Notes: generated from the sequence alone by a model not told the origin. Shown: positions 32,556-40,589, counted from the stretch's first letter. The stretch: DNA of 42,663 nt from JACCVL01 sp038232655 (GCA_038232655.1 JBBSNM010000013.1:1-42663); one strand, 5' to 3'. Numbers and translations: made by a program.

Positions 32556-33535
32556 CGCGGGTCGCGGCGGTCGACTGCGGCACCAACTCCATCAAGCTGC
32601 TCGTCACCGACCTGGACGCAGCGACCGGCGAGCAGCGCGACGTCTTGCGTACGCTGCGCATCGTGCGTCTTGGCCAGGATGTGGACCGTACGGGGCTGCT
32701 GGCCCCCGAGGCGCTGGCGCGCACGCTCGCCGCGGCCACGAAATATGCCGAGCGGGCAGCGTCGTTGGGGGTCGAGCTCGGCCCCGACCGGGTGGTGGTC
32801 GCGGCCACCTCGGCGACGCGTGACGCGGCCAACGGTGCCGCGCTGGTGGCCGGCCTGCAGCGACACCTCGGCGCGCGACCGCGGGTGCTCTCGGGCGTCG
32901 CCGAGGCCGCGACGGCGTACGCCGGTGCGGTCCGGGGGCTGGACGAACCCCCGGCGACCCGCCTGCTGCTGGTCGACGTCGGAGGCGGCTCGACCGAACT
33001 CGTCCGCGGCGTCGGGCCGCAGGTGGTCGCAGTCGGCTCGGCCGACGTCGGCTCCGTACGGCTCACCGAGCGGCACCTGGACGGCGACCCGCCGACCGCG
33101 CGGCAGCTCGCCGCGGCCGCCGCCGACGTCGACGCGGCGTTGGACGGGCTCGAGGTGCCGGTCGAGGACGCCGACGTGGTCGTCGTGGTCGGCGGCACCG
33201 GGCTCACGGTCGCCGCGCACACGCGCGGACTGGATTCGCCCGACGTCGACCGGCTGCACGGTGCCCGGCTCGATGCGGCCGCGGTGCGCTCCTCGTGCGC
33301 GGCGCTGCTGGCAGCCACGGTGGCGCAGCGACGCGCCATGGCCTTCATGCACCCCGGTCGTGCCGACGTCATCGGGGGTGGGGCGCTGGTTCTCGACCAC
33401 GTCCTCGCCCGGGTCGGACCGGCGACCGTGCTGCCCAGCAGCCACGACGTGCTCGACGGCCTCGCCTGGTCGCTGGTCGACCCGGCGCCCGCCGCGAACG
33501 ACTCGGCGGCGCCCGACCCGGCCGCCGCGCCGTGA
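32552..33535 (+). CDS. Exopolyphosphatase / pppGpp-phosphohydrolase family (Ppx/GppA, short form)
   Basis: A member of the ASKHA phosphatase family that trims polyphosphate or hydrolyses related nucleotides. The two phosphate-binding loops are intact: AAVDCGTNSIKLLV (5-18) and LLLVDVGGGSTELV (about 139-152), plus VVVVGGTGLTVAA and PGRADVIGGGALVL. At 327 aa it is the short form without the C-terminal HD domain, like M. tuberculosis Ppx2 (Rv1026). Short Ppx proteins may have weak or narrow activity, so the true substrate is open. The GTG start and the stop both overlap neighbours by 4 nt. Confidence 0.92.
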   Translation: MTRVAAVDCGTNSIKLLVTDLDAATGEQRDVLRTLRIVRLGQDVDRTGLLAPEALARTLAAATKYAERAASLGVELGPDRVVVAATSATRDAANGAALVAGLQRHLGARPRVLSGVAEAATAYAGAVRGLDEPPATRLLLVDVGGGSTELVRGVGPQVVAVGSADVGSVRLTERHLDGDPPTARQLAAAAADVDAALDGLEVPVEDADVVVVVGGTGLTVAAHTRGLDSPDVDRLHGARLDAAAVRSSCAALLAATVAQRRAMAFMHPGRADVIGGGALVLDHVLARVGPATVLPSSHDVLDGLAWSLVDPAPAANDSAAPDPAAAP

Positions 33536-34386
33536 CGAGCCTGCCGCACCCGATCACCGGGGCGCCCTTCGACAGCCCGGTCCCGCCCGGCACCGGCTGG
33601 CCCGGTGACCCGGCCGACGTGGCCACCCCGACCGCGGCCGGGCCGGGCGAGGTGGCCCGGCTCGCGGCTGCGGCCACCGGGCTGGCCGAGCTCGACGCGG
33701 CGATCTCGGTGTGCCGGGCCTGTGACCGCCTCGTCAGCTGGCGCGAAGAGGTCGCCACCGCCAAGCGGCGTTCATTCGCCGACGAGCCCTACTGGGGCCG
33801 CCCGGTGACCGGGTTCGGCGCGACCGACGCACGCGTCCTGGTCGTGGGGCTGGCCCCCGCCGTGCACGGCGGCAACCGCACCGGCCGGGTCTTCACCGGC
33901 GACCGGTCCGCCGACTGGCTGTTCATCGCGCTGCACGCAGCCGGGCTCGCGTCGCAGCCGACCAGCACCCACGCGGGGGACGGTCTGCGACTGCTCGGCA
34001 CCCGGGTGGTGGCCGCCGTCCGGTGCGCACCGCCGGCCAACAGACCCACCACCGCCGAGCGGGACAGCTGTGCGCCGTGGCTGCTGGCCGAGGCCGACCG
34101 GTTGTGGCCGACGTTGCGGGTGCTGGTCGCGCTGGGCGGCTTCGCCTGGGATGCGGCGCTGCGGCTGATGCGGCGGGCGGGCGGGGACGTCCCACGCCCG
34201 GCGCCCAGGTTCGCCCACGCGGCGGAGGTGGTGCTGGGCCGCCCGGGAGGTGGTGACGTGTTGCTGCTCGGCAGCTACCACCCCAGCCAGCAGAACACCT
34301 TCACCGGCCGACTCACCGCACCGATGCTTGCGGCGGTCATGCACCGGGCCGCCGCCGCCTCCGACGTGCGGGGGAGCTGCGGATGA
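33532..34386 (+). CDS. Family 5 uracil-DNA glycosylase (UdgB-like)
   Basis: UdgB removes uracil and some other deaminated bases from DNA in GC-rich and thermophilic organisms, where cytosine deamination is a large burden. The 284-aa protein has CRACDRLVSWREEVA (iron-sulfur Cys pair), then YWGRPVTGFG. Motif A is GLAPAVHGGNRTGRVFTGDR (about 106-125) and motif B is HPSQQNTFTGRLT (about 250), as in family 5 enzymes. Further cysteines for a 4Fe-4S cluster are present (CAPP, SCAPW). It is coupled by 4-nt overlaps to ppx and to the methyltransferase-like gene. I do not recall UdgB being in this operon in M. tuberculosis. Confidence 0.88.
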   Translation: MTSLPHPITGAPFDSPVPPGTGWPGDPADVATPTAAGPGEVARLAAAATGLAELDAAISVCRACDRLVSWREEVATAKRRSFADEPYWGRPVTGFGATDARVLVVGLAPAVHGGNRTGRVFTGDRSADWLFIALHAAGLASQPTSTHAGDGLRLLGTRVVAAVRCAPPANRPTTAERDSCAPWLLAEADRLWPTLRVLVALGGFAWDAALRLMRRAGGDVPRPAPRFAHAAEVVLGRPGGGDVLLLGSYHPSQQNTFTGRLTAPMLAAVMHRAAAASDVRGSCG

Positions 34387-35660
34387 ACGATCGCTCGACC
34401 AGGTCGTCGGCACGCAGCGGGGTGGCCCAGCGGCTCAGTGACCTGCTGGTGCACCTGTTCGGCATCGACCTGCCCGGCCGGCTGGTGGGATGGGACGACT
34501 CCACAGCGGGTGGCGCCGACGGCCCGACCGTACGGGTGCTCAACCGGCGGGCGGTGCGCCGGTTGCTGTGGGCTCCCGGCGAGCTCGGCCTGGCTCGCGC
34601 GTACGTGGCCGGCGACCTCGAGATCGACGGCGACCTGGTCGACGGACTGCGGGCACTGGCGGCCTACGGCGCGCTGGTCGGTGGCAAGCCGGCGCTCAGC
34701 GCAGCCGACCGGCGTGAGGTGCTGCGCACCGCGGTGCTGCTCGGTGCCGTCGGCCCGGCGCCGAAGCCGCCGGACGTGGAGCACCTGCTGACCGGCACCG
34801 CCCCGCGCGGCGCGCGCGACCAGGCGGCCGCCGACCTGCCCGACGTCGGCGGGCTCGAGCTGCTCGGCGACGTGCTGGGCGAGACCCTCGCGTACTCGTG
34901 CGCCCGCTGGGACGGCGGCCAGGCAGACCTCGACGCCGCCCAGCACCGCAAGCTCGAACTGGTCTGCGACCGGCTCGGCCTCGAGCCCGGCATGCGGCTG
35001 CTCGACGTGGGGTGCGGATGGGGACCGTTGGTGGTGCACGCCGTGCGCCACCGCGGAGTCGAGGCGGTCGGGCTGGTGCGCTCGGCCGAGCGGGCCGACG
35101 TCGTGCGCCGCCGGCTGGCCGCGGCGGGTGTCGCCGACCGCGCCGAGATCCGGCTGGGTGACGTCGATGCGGTGGAGGACGGGCCGTTCGATGCGGTGGC
35201 GGCGATCGAGTCCGTCGAGCACGTCGACGAGGGCGAGCTGGTGTCCTACTTCGCGCACGTCCAGCAGCTGCTGCGGCCCGGTGGCCGGCTGGCGCTGCAG
35301 GCCATGACCTTGCGGCCGGGGGTCGACACGCCCGGGCCGACGTTCATGTCGGCGTACGTGATGCCGCGGGGTCCGCTGCCGCCGATCGGCACCGTCACCG
35401 GCGCGCTGGAGGATGCCGGGCTGGAGGTACGCCTGCTGGAGTCGTGGCGCGAGCAGCACGCCACCACGATGCGCACCTGGCTGTCCCGGCTCGACGCGCG
35501 CGGGGACCGGGCGGCCAAGGTGCTGGGCGACAGCAGGCTGCGCGTGTGGCGGCTGTCGCTCGCGCTGGGCACGGTCGGCTTCGAGCGTGGCCGGATCGGG
35601 CTGCACCACGCGGTTGCCGTGCGCCCCCATGCGGACGGCCGTTCGGGCATGCTGGCCTGA
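34383..35660 (+). CDS. Cyclopropane-fatty-acid-synthase-like SAM methyltransferase (atypical)
   Basis: It belongs to the CFA synthase superfamily, which methylenates or methylates double bonds of membrane acyl chains (425 aa). The N-terminal accessory domain is followed by YSCARW (near 170), the SAM loop LLDVGCGWGPL (about 206), and IESVEHVDEGELVSYFA. Several family residues are changed. The usual HYDVSN-type segment before YSC reads AAADLPDV. The His after the EHV block (normally LxH) is Gln in RLALQAM. The Tyr of the late YxxTL motif is His in REQHATTMRTW. The Cys and Glu thought to hold bicarbonate are kept. It may therefore have a different chemistry or substrate. ATG 34383 overlaps the udgB stop (ATGA). 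Confidence 0.85.
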   Translation: MNDRSTRSSARSGVAQRLSDLLVHLFGIDLPGRLVGWDDSTAGGADGPTVRVLNRRAVRRLLWAPGELGLARAYVAGDLEIDGDLVDGLRALAAYGALVGGKPALSAADRREVLRTAVLLGAVGPAPKPPDVEHLLTGTAPRGARDQAAADLPDVGGLELLGDVLGETLAYSCARWDGGQADLDAAQHRKLELVCDRLGLEPGMRLLDVGCGWGPLVVHAVRHRGVEAVGLVRSAERADVVRRRLAAAGVADRAEIRLGDVDAVEDGPFDAVAAIESVEHVDEGELVSYFAHVQQLLRPGGRLALQAMTLRPGVDTPGPTFMSAYVMPRGPLPPIGTVTGALEDAGLEVRLLESWREQHATTMRTWLSRLDARGDRAAKVLGDSRLRVWRLSLALGTVGFERGRIGLHHAVAVRPHADGRSGMLA

Positions 35661-35678
35661 GCCGGTTTCGCGTCAGTT

Positions 35679-35752
35679 GCTCCTGTAGCCCAATCGGCAG
35701 AGGCAGACGGCTTAAACCCGTCCCAGTGTGGGTTCGATCCCCACCAGGAGCA
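35679..35752 (+). tRNA. tRNA with UAA anticodon (Leu codon UUA) but type I body
   Basis: A full cloverleaf is visible. The acceptor GCTCCTG (35679-35685) pairs with CAGGAGC (35745-35751), with discriminator A. The D stem is GCC/GGC. The anticodon stem GACGG/CCGTC encloses the loop CTTAAAC with anticodon TAA (35713-35715). The T arm is GTGGG-TTCGATC-CCCAC. The variable region is only CCAGT (5 nt), whereas bacterial tRNA-Leu normally has a long extra arm. CCA is not encoded. It starts 18 nt after the methyltransferase stop, so it may be processed from the operon transcript. Leu identity is suggested by the anticodon and A73 but is uncertain. Confidence 0.8.
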
Positions 35753-35757
35753 CGGAA

Positions 35758-35811
35758 CGTCCGGGCCGCGTGCGTCGTTGCCTGTGGTGTGCGGCCGCGA
35801 CGCCCCGGACG
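35758..35811 (+). terminator. Large hairpin just after the tRNA
   Basis: CGTCCGGG (35758-35765) pairs with CCCGGACG (35804-35811). Inside it CCGC and GCGG (35766-35769 with 35791-35794) extend the stem. It begins 5 nt after the tRNA and could end the eno-tRNA transcript or guide 3' processing. There is no T run. Confidence 0.4.
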
Positions 35812-35818
35812 GTGTCGG

Positions 35819-35824
35819 TAGGCT
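35819..35824 (+). promoter_or_regulatory. Possible -10 box of the Bax-inhibitor-like gene
   Basis: TAGGCT fits TAnnnT and lies 44 nt before ATG 35869, which has AGGAGGAG as ribosome-binding site. No -35 box is recognisable. Confidence 0.3.
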
Positions 35825-35868
35825 GAGCATGTGGTCCCCGGGCATCGGGGCGCGTCCCAGGAGGAGAG

Positions 35869-36729
35869 ATGCAGAGCAGCAACCCGGTGTTCGCCCGCAG
35901 CGAGACGTTCAACGGTCGGGCCACGCGTACCGCCGCGGGCTCGCGCCGCCCTGCTGACTGGTCGATCGGCATGCCAGGGATGTCCGAAACCCCCGGTCTG
36001 CCCGGCGCCCCGTCGCCCACCCACGTCGGCGACGACCGCATCACGATCGACTCCGTCGTGCAGAAGACCGGGGCCACGCTCGGTCTGCTGGTGGCCTCGG
36101 CGGCGGTCACCTGGCTCATTATCGGCGAGGTCGCCGGCACCAGCGCCGACGCGGCCGCCAACCTCGGACAGGCGCGGGCGCTGATGATCGGTGGCGCCCT
36201 GATCGGGTTCGGGCTGGCGATGGTCAACTCGTTCAAGCGGGTGGTGAGCCCGGCTCTCGTGCTGGCCTACGCCGTCGTCCAGGGCGTCGCGGTCGGTGCC
36301 ATCTCGAAGGTGTTCGAGACCTTCTACGACGGCGTCGTGCTGGGGGCGGTGGGCGGCACGATGGCAGCCTTCGCCGGCACGCTCACGGCGTACAAGGTGC
36401 TCGACATCAAGGTGACCGACAAGTTCCGCAAGGGCGTCGTCGCCGCCATGTTCGGATTCGTGGCCGTGGCGATGTTCGACTTCGTGCTGCAGATGTTCGG
36501 CAGCGGCTTCGGCTTCAACGGCTTCGGCCCGCTCGGCCTGATCACCAGCGTGGTCGGCGTCGTGCTCGGTGTGCTGATGCTGATCCTCGACTTCGACTTC
36601 GTCGAGCGCGCGATCGCAGCCGGCGCACCCGAGCGCGAGTCGTGGCGGGCCGCCTTCGGGCTCACCGTCACCATCGTGTGGATCTACATCGAGATGCTGC
36701 GCATCCTCGCGATCCTGCGCGGCGACTGA
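35869..36729 (+). CDS. Bax inhibitor-1/YccA family membrane protein
   Basis: A polytopic protein of 286 aa with a polar N-terminus of about 65 residues and seven predicted helices, for example TLGLLVASAAVTWLIIGEV, ALMIGGALIGFGLAMVNSF and FGLTVTIVWIYIEMLRILA. Family members in bacteria act as calcium-leak channels or modulate FtsH. The function in actinobacteria is unsettled. The pattern FYDGVVLGAVGGTMAAFAGT and the acidic residues in the last helices (DFDFVE, YIEML) match the YccA-like group. ATG 35869 is preceded by AGGAGGAG. It is convergent with a DUF4287 gene. Confidence 0.9.
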   Translation: MQSSNPVFARSETFNGRATRTAAGSRRPADWSIGMPGMSETPGLPGAPSPTHVGDDRITIDSVVQKTGATLGLLVASAAVTWLIIGEVAGTSADAAANLGQARALMIGGALIGFGLAMVNSFKRVVSPALVLAYAVVQGVAVGAISKVFETFYDGVVLGAVGGTMAAFAGTLTAYKVLDIKVTDKFRKGVVAAMFGFVAVAMFDFVLQMFGSGFGFNGFGPLGLITSVVGVVLGVLMLILDFDFVERAIAAGAPERESWRAAFGLTVTIVWIYIEMLRILAILRGD

Positions 36730-36773
36730 CCACGACCGGTCGGGACTACCCCCCCGGCGCGACCCGTGGCGGA

Positions 36774-36824
36774 CACGACCTGCGACGTTCAGGCGAACGA
36801 GCGTCTCGAGCGTCGCAGGTCGTG
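36774..36824. terminator. 14-bp inverted repeat over the DUF4287 stop codon
   Basis: CACGACCTGCGACG (36774-36787) and CGTCGCAGGTCGTG (36811-36824) are perfect reverse complements, separated by 23 nt. The right arm lies inside the 3' end of the leftward coding region, and its stop codon falls in the loop. Lying between convergent genes, it could stop transcription from both sides, but no T run is present. Confidence 0.55.
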
Positions 36825-37019
36825 CTCGTGCACGATCGCGGTGGCATGTCCGTGCGCGAGGTCGTACTCGTCGCGCAGCCACCGCACCCGGTCGTCGAAC
36901 CGGCTGAAGCTCGGCCCGTCCTCCAGGCGTCTGAACCACTCGGGAAGTTCCTTGCCGGTCGCCCCGGGAACCCGGGCGACCAGCTGCTGATGGGTCTCTT
37001 CGGAGTGGTGCAGGGCCAT
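36789..37019 (-). CDS. DUF4287 domain small protein
   Basis: A 76-aa soluble protein that is almost entirely the DUF4287 domain: LHHSEETHQQLVARVPGATG (3-22), then ELPEWFRRLEDG, RFDDRVRWLRDEYDLAHGHA and IVHEHDLRRS. The start is ATG 37019, because GAGGAGG lies just upstream. A longer in-frame start at 37058 lacks this signal. Relatives are common in actinobacteria, either alone or fused to DUF5655. Their function is unknown to me. It reads leftward as a single gene and ends within a strong inverted repeat. Confidence 0.85.
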   Translation of the reverse strand: MALHHSEETHQQLVARVPGATGKELPEWFRRLEDGPSFSRFDDRVRWLRDEYDLAHGHATAIVHEHDLRRSRRSFA

Positions 37020-37169
37020 CGTGCCTCCTCGTGTGACCGGTGACCGGCGGGTTGACAACCGGTGTTGGCAGCGTGCCGCATCCGCCGGGACCGCACAAGG
37101 CGGGACCGCCCTTGGACACCATGGTCGGCCGCCGTTGGCCGGCCGCAGCCGGTGGGCAACGCGGGGCGC

Positions 37170-38198
37170 TCAGCGTCGGTGGGCGGTGACCCGTTCGTCG
37201 GTCGGGTCGGTGACCGGCGGCACCGCGCCGGTGCGTCGTACGCGGCGCTGCAACCGTGCCCACCGTCCACGCGGGCCCCGGTCGCGCCCGCCCACCTGGG
37301 TGGCGGCGACCTCCGTGCCCTCGTAGACCGACGCCTCGACCGCGGCGAACGAGACGGGTAGTACCAGGGCGTCCGCCGGGTGCGCGGCGCCGGACTCGTC
37401 GTCGTCGTCCCAGGCGCCGACGGCGGCGGCGACCGAGGGCAGCAAGGCGGTCACCATCCCGGCGTACCCGGCCATCGACGGGTGGAAGCGGTCGGGGCCG
37501 AACAGTTCGCCCGGCGCCATCGCGAACGTCGGTCCCAGCAGCGACCCCAACGACACCGAGCGCCCGCCCGCCTCCACCACCGCGATCGTCTGGGCCGCGG
37601 CGAGCCGGCGGCTCCAGCGTCGGGCCAGCTCACGCAGCGGCTGGGCAAGCGGGCGCAGCGTGCCCAGGTCGGGGCAGGTGCCGACGACCACCGGGATGTC
37701 GCCCGCCCGCGGCCGGCGGACGGCTGCCGCCAGCAGTCGCACCGACTCGGACGGTCGCACCCGGTGGGTCACGTCGTTGGCGCCAATCACCATCACCACC
37801 ACGTCCGGCCGGGTCGCGAGACCGCGGTCGAGCTGGCGCTGCAGGTCCGACGACCGTGCACCCACCTGTGCGGTGCTGGTCACCTGCACCGGCCTGCCCG
37901 CGATGTGCGACAGCCCGCTCGCGAGCATCGCCGGCGGGGTGTCGCTGGGATCGTCCATGCCGTATCCCGCTGCGGACGAGTCGCCGACCACGAGCAGGCG
38001 GAGCGCCCGGTCGCCCCGCTGCGAGCCGTAGGTGCCGTCGGCCACCGGAGGGGGTGTGGTCGCCCGGCCGATGACGCGCCGCGCGTACGCCGCCTGCAGC
38101 CGCATCACGGCGTACACCGAGCCGCCCAGCAGGCCCAGGCCGCCGCTACCGACGGCGGCGGCACCGGCCAGGCGGCGGGCGGCGCGGGCGCGGGTCAT
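37170..38198 (-). CDS. Exported or membrane-anchored SGNH/GDSL hydrolase
   Basis: A serine esterase or lipase of the SGNH fold (342 aa). The N-terminal hydrophobic segment AGAAAVGSGGLGLLGGSVYAV acts as signal or anchor. Block I is VVGDSSAAGYG with nucleophile Ser74. The oxyanion Gly is in AQVGARSSDL, block III is VIGANDVTH (N141), and block V is GPDRFHPS with the catalytic Asp-His pair near 230. The C-terminal ~70 residues are polar and basic and not part of the fold. M. tuberculosis carries a similar GDSL protein (Rv1075c) next to cbs (Rv1077), as I recall, so the pairing is conserved. It is divergent from cbs with only 36 bp between start codons. The natural ester substrate is unknown. Confidence 0.87.
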   Translation of the reverse strand: MTRARAARRLAGAAAVGSGGLGLLGGSVYAVMRLQAAYARRVIGRATTPPPVADGTYGSQRGDRALRLLVVGDSSAAGYGMDDPSDTPPAMLASGLSHIAGRPVQVTSTAQVGARSSDLQRQLDRGLATRPDVVVMVIGANDVTHRVRPSESVRLLAAAVRRPRAGDIPVVVGTCPDLGTLRPLAQPLRELARRWSRRLAAAQTIAVVEAGGRSVSLGSLLGPTFAMAPGELFGPDRFHPSMAGYAGMVTALLPSVAAAVGAWDDDDESGAAHPADALVLPVSFAAVEASVYEGTEVAATQVGGRDRGPRGRWARLQRRVRRTGAVPPVTDPTDERVTAHRR

Positions 38199-38221
38199 GA
38201 TTGGAGGGTAGGCGACGGGCC

Positions 38222-38234
38222 TAGGCTGGCGGGC
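38222..38234 (+). promoter_or_regulatory. Probable cbs promoter giving a leaderless transcript
   Basis: TAGGCT (38222-38227) is followed 7 nt later by the cbs GTG at 38235, so transcription would begin at or within one base of the start codon. No ribosome-binding site exists in this space. TTGGAG (38201-38206) may be a poorly spaced -35. Confidence 0.45.
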
Positions 38235-39626
38235 GTGCAATACGTGAACTCCGTCCTCGACCTGGTCGGCAACACCCCGCTCGTGCGGCTCGCGTCGGTG
38301 GTGTCGGGGTCCGACCTGGGTTCGGGTCCGGTCGTGCTGGCCAAGGTCGAGTACCTCAACCCGGGCGGCTCGGTGAAGGACCGGATCGCGGTGCGCATGG
38401 TCGACGCCGCCGAGGCGGACGGGTCGCTGCAGCCCGGCGGCACCATCGTGGAGCCGACCTCGGGCAACACCGGCGTCGGGCTGGCGCTGGTGGCCCAGCA
38501 GCGGGGTTACCGCTGCGTGTTCGTCTGCCCTGACAAGGTCAGCGTGGACAAGCGCAACGTGCTCAAGGCCTACGGCGCCGAGGTCGTGGTCTGTCCGACG
38601 GCGGTCGAGCCCGACCATCCGGACTCGTACTACGCGGTGTCGGACCGGCTGACCCGTGAGACCGCCGGCGGGTGGAAGCCCAACCAGTACGCCAACCAGA
38701 ACAACCCGCGCAGCCACTTCGAGACGACCGGGCCGGAGGTCTGGGAACAGACCGAGGGGCGGGTCACGCACTTCGTCGCCGGCATCGGCACCGGCGGCAC
38801 CATCAGCGGCGCCGGGCGCTACCTGAAGCAGGCCAGCGACGGGCGGGTGCAGATCGTCGGCGCCGACCCGGTGGGGTCGGTCTACTCCGGGGGCAGCGGG
38901 CGGCCGTACCTGGTGGAGGGTGTCGGCGAGGACTTCTGGCCGACCACGTACGACCCCGACGTCTGCGACCGGATCGTCGCGGTGTCCGACGGCGACGCGT
39001 TCACGATGACGCGCCGGCTGGCCCGGGAGGAGGGGTTGCTGGTCGGCGGCTCGTGCGGGATGGCGACGGTGGCGGCGCTGCGGCTGGCTGGCGAGCTCGC
39101 CGGCACGCCGGAGGGCGACGACGCGGTCATCGTGGCGCTGCTGCCGGACGGTGGTCGCGGCTACCTGACCAAGGTGTTCGACGACGCGTGGCTGTCTCGC
39201 TTCGGCTTCCTGCCCGGCCAGCCCGGGCTGAGCGTCGGCGACGTGTTGCGCGCCAAGGGTGCGGGGCTGCCCGACCTGGTGCACACCCACCCCAACGAGA
39301 CGATCGCCGACGCGGTGGCGATCCTGCGTGAGTACGGCGTGTCGCAGATGCCGGTCGTGCGCGCCGAGCCGCCGGTGATGGCGGCGGAGGTGGCCGGGTC
39401 GGTCAGTGAGCGGGACCTGCTGGAGGCCCTGTTCGCCGACAAGGCGTCGCTGACCGACCGGGTGGAGCAGCACATGGGTCCGCCGCTGCCCAGCATCGGG
39501 TCGGGGCAGCCGGCCGCCGAGGCGGTGTCGATGCTCGGGGGCGCCGATGCGCTGCTGGTGCAGGAGGACGGCCGGCCCGTCGGGGTGGTCACCCGCCACG
39601 ACCTGCTCGGCCAGCTCACCGACTGA
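38235..39626 (+). CDS. cbs: Cystathionine beta-synthase
   Basis: A PLP enzyme that condenses serine and homocysteine to cystathionine in reverse transsulfuration. At 463 aa it has the catalytic fold-type-II domain plus a C-terminal Bateman pair. NPGGSVKDR contains the PLP-binding Lys48. PTSGNTGVGLAL and GTGGTISGAGRYL bind the cofactor phosphate. VEGVGEDFWPTTYD is typical of CBS rather than of cysteine synthase. Two CBS repeats occupy about 335-463 (DAVAILREYGVSQMPVV and DALLVQEDGRPVGVVTRHD). In bacteria these sites may sense adenosyl compounds. No heme-binding N-terminus is present. GTG 38235 is probably leaderless. Confidence 0.95.
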   Translation: MQYVNSVLDLVGNTPLVRLASVVSGSDLGSGPVVLAKVEYLNPGGSVKDRIAVRMVDAAEADGSLQPGGTIVEPTSGNTGVGLALVAQQRGYRCVFVCPDKVSVDKRNVLKAYGAEVVVCPTAVEPDHPDSYYAVSDRLTRETAGGWKPNQYANQNNPRSHFETTGPEVWEQTEGRVTHFVAGIGTGGTISGAGRYLKQASDGRVQIVGADPVGSVYSGGSGRPYLVEGVGEDFWPTTYDPDVCDRIVAVSDGDAFTMTRRLAREEGLLVGGSCGMATVAALRLAGELAGTPEGDDAVIVALLPDGGRGYLTKVFDDAWLSRFGFLPGQPGLSVGDVLRAKGAGLPDLVHTHPNETIADAVAILREYGVSQMPVVRAEPPVMAAEVAGSVSERDLLEALFADKASLTDRVEQHMGPPLPSIGSGQPAAEAVSMLGGADALLVQEDGRPVGVVTRHDLLGQLTD

Positions 39627-39663
39627 CCGACTCCTCCAACCCGATCATCCGAGGGTCATCGCG

Positions 39664-39673
39664 CCCCGCGGGG
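39664..39673. terminator. Short GC palindrome between convergent genes
   Basis: CCCCGCGGGG lies in the 66-bp gap between cbs and the leftward BtuF-like gene. It is the only structure seen there and would be a weak terminator at best. Confidence 0.2.
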
Positions 39674-39692
39674 TGCCGACCTATCACCCAGC

Positions 39693-40580
39693 TCAGCGGA
39701 TCCGTTGTGCGATCGCCGGGTCGGGCGGGCCAAGCTCGGGGTGCATGATCGCGGCCAGCGCCTCGACCCCGTCCACGAGCCGAGGACCGGGCCGCGCGAA
39801 CGAGGCGTTGGCGTCGACGGCCCAGACGGCGACGTGCGCGGGCAGCCGGCTGGAGCCGACCACCGCGTCCGTCACCTCGGTCGACGCCGGCAGCGCGAGG
39901 CCACACGGGGCGCAGACGACGACCTCCGGTGCGCAGTCGGCCACGTCGTCCCAGCCGACGCGATACGAGGCGGCCCCGGCAACTCCCAGGGCATTCGTCC
40001 CACCCGCCGCCTCCACCATCTCGGGAACCCAGTGGCCCGGCGCGAACGGCGGGTCCGTCCACTCGAGCACGAGAGCCCGCGATCGTCGCCGGCCGGCCAC
40101 GGCGTCGGCCACCGTCGCCAGCCGCTGCCGCAGCCGTGCCACCAGCTCGCTGGCCTCTGACGGTCGGCCGCACACGGCCCCGAGCCGCTCGATCGAGGCG
40201 AACACCTCCGCCAGCGTGTGCGGGTCGGTCGTCACCACCCGCGCCGCACAGCCCAGATGTGCCAGCGCATCGTCGACCACCGAGACGTCGACTGCGCACA
40301 CCGCGCACAGGTCCTGCGTCACCACCACGTCGGCGTCGAGACCGGCCAGCGCACCCTCGTCCAGGTGGTAGAGGTCCTCGCCCGCGGCGACCCGCCGCGT
40401 GACCAGGGCATCGATCTCACCCGGCGACAGGTTCGACGGCAGACTGCTGGTCGACACGATGTGCGCCGTCCGCGCGCTCGGTGGGTAGTCGCACTCGAAC
40501 GTCACGCCGACGACGTCGTCGCCGGCGCCCAGTGCGTGCAGGATCTCGGTGGCCGACGGCAGCAGCGACACGATCCGCAT
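39693..40580 (-). CDS. BtuF-like cobalamin-binding protein without signal peptide
   Basis: A 295-aa member of the periplasmic-binding-protein family for corrinoids and siderophores. It starts MRIVSLLPSATEILHALGAG, the standard fold start, but has no signal peptide or lipobox, so it should be cytoplasmic. The motif VVTQDLCAVCAVD and the later GHWVPEMVEAAGG are typical of a subgroup annotated as cobalamin-binding. No ABC permease or ATPase is encoded in the window, so a classical uptake role is unlikely. Function is unproven. ATG 40580 is 9 nt from the antiporter stop, so it is the last gene of a leftward operon. Confidence 0.82.
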   Translation of the reverse strand: MRIVSLLPSATEILHALGAGDDVVGVTFECDYPPSARTAHIVSTSSLPSNLSPGEIDALVTRRVAAGEDLYHLDEGALAGLDADVVVTQDLCAVCAVDVSVVDDALAHLGCAARVVTTDPHTLAEVFASIERLGAVCGRPSEASELVARLRQRLATVADAVAGRRRSRALVLEWTDPPFAPGHWVPEMVEAAGGTNALGVAGAASYRVGWDDVADCAPEVVVCAPCGLALPASTEVTDAVVGSSRLPAHVAVWAVDANASFARPGPRLVDGVEALAAIMHPELGPPDPAIAQRIR

Positions 40581-40589
40581 GACCGCACG

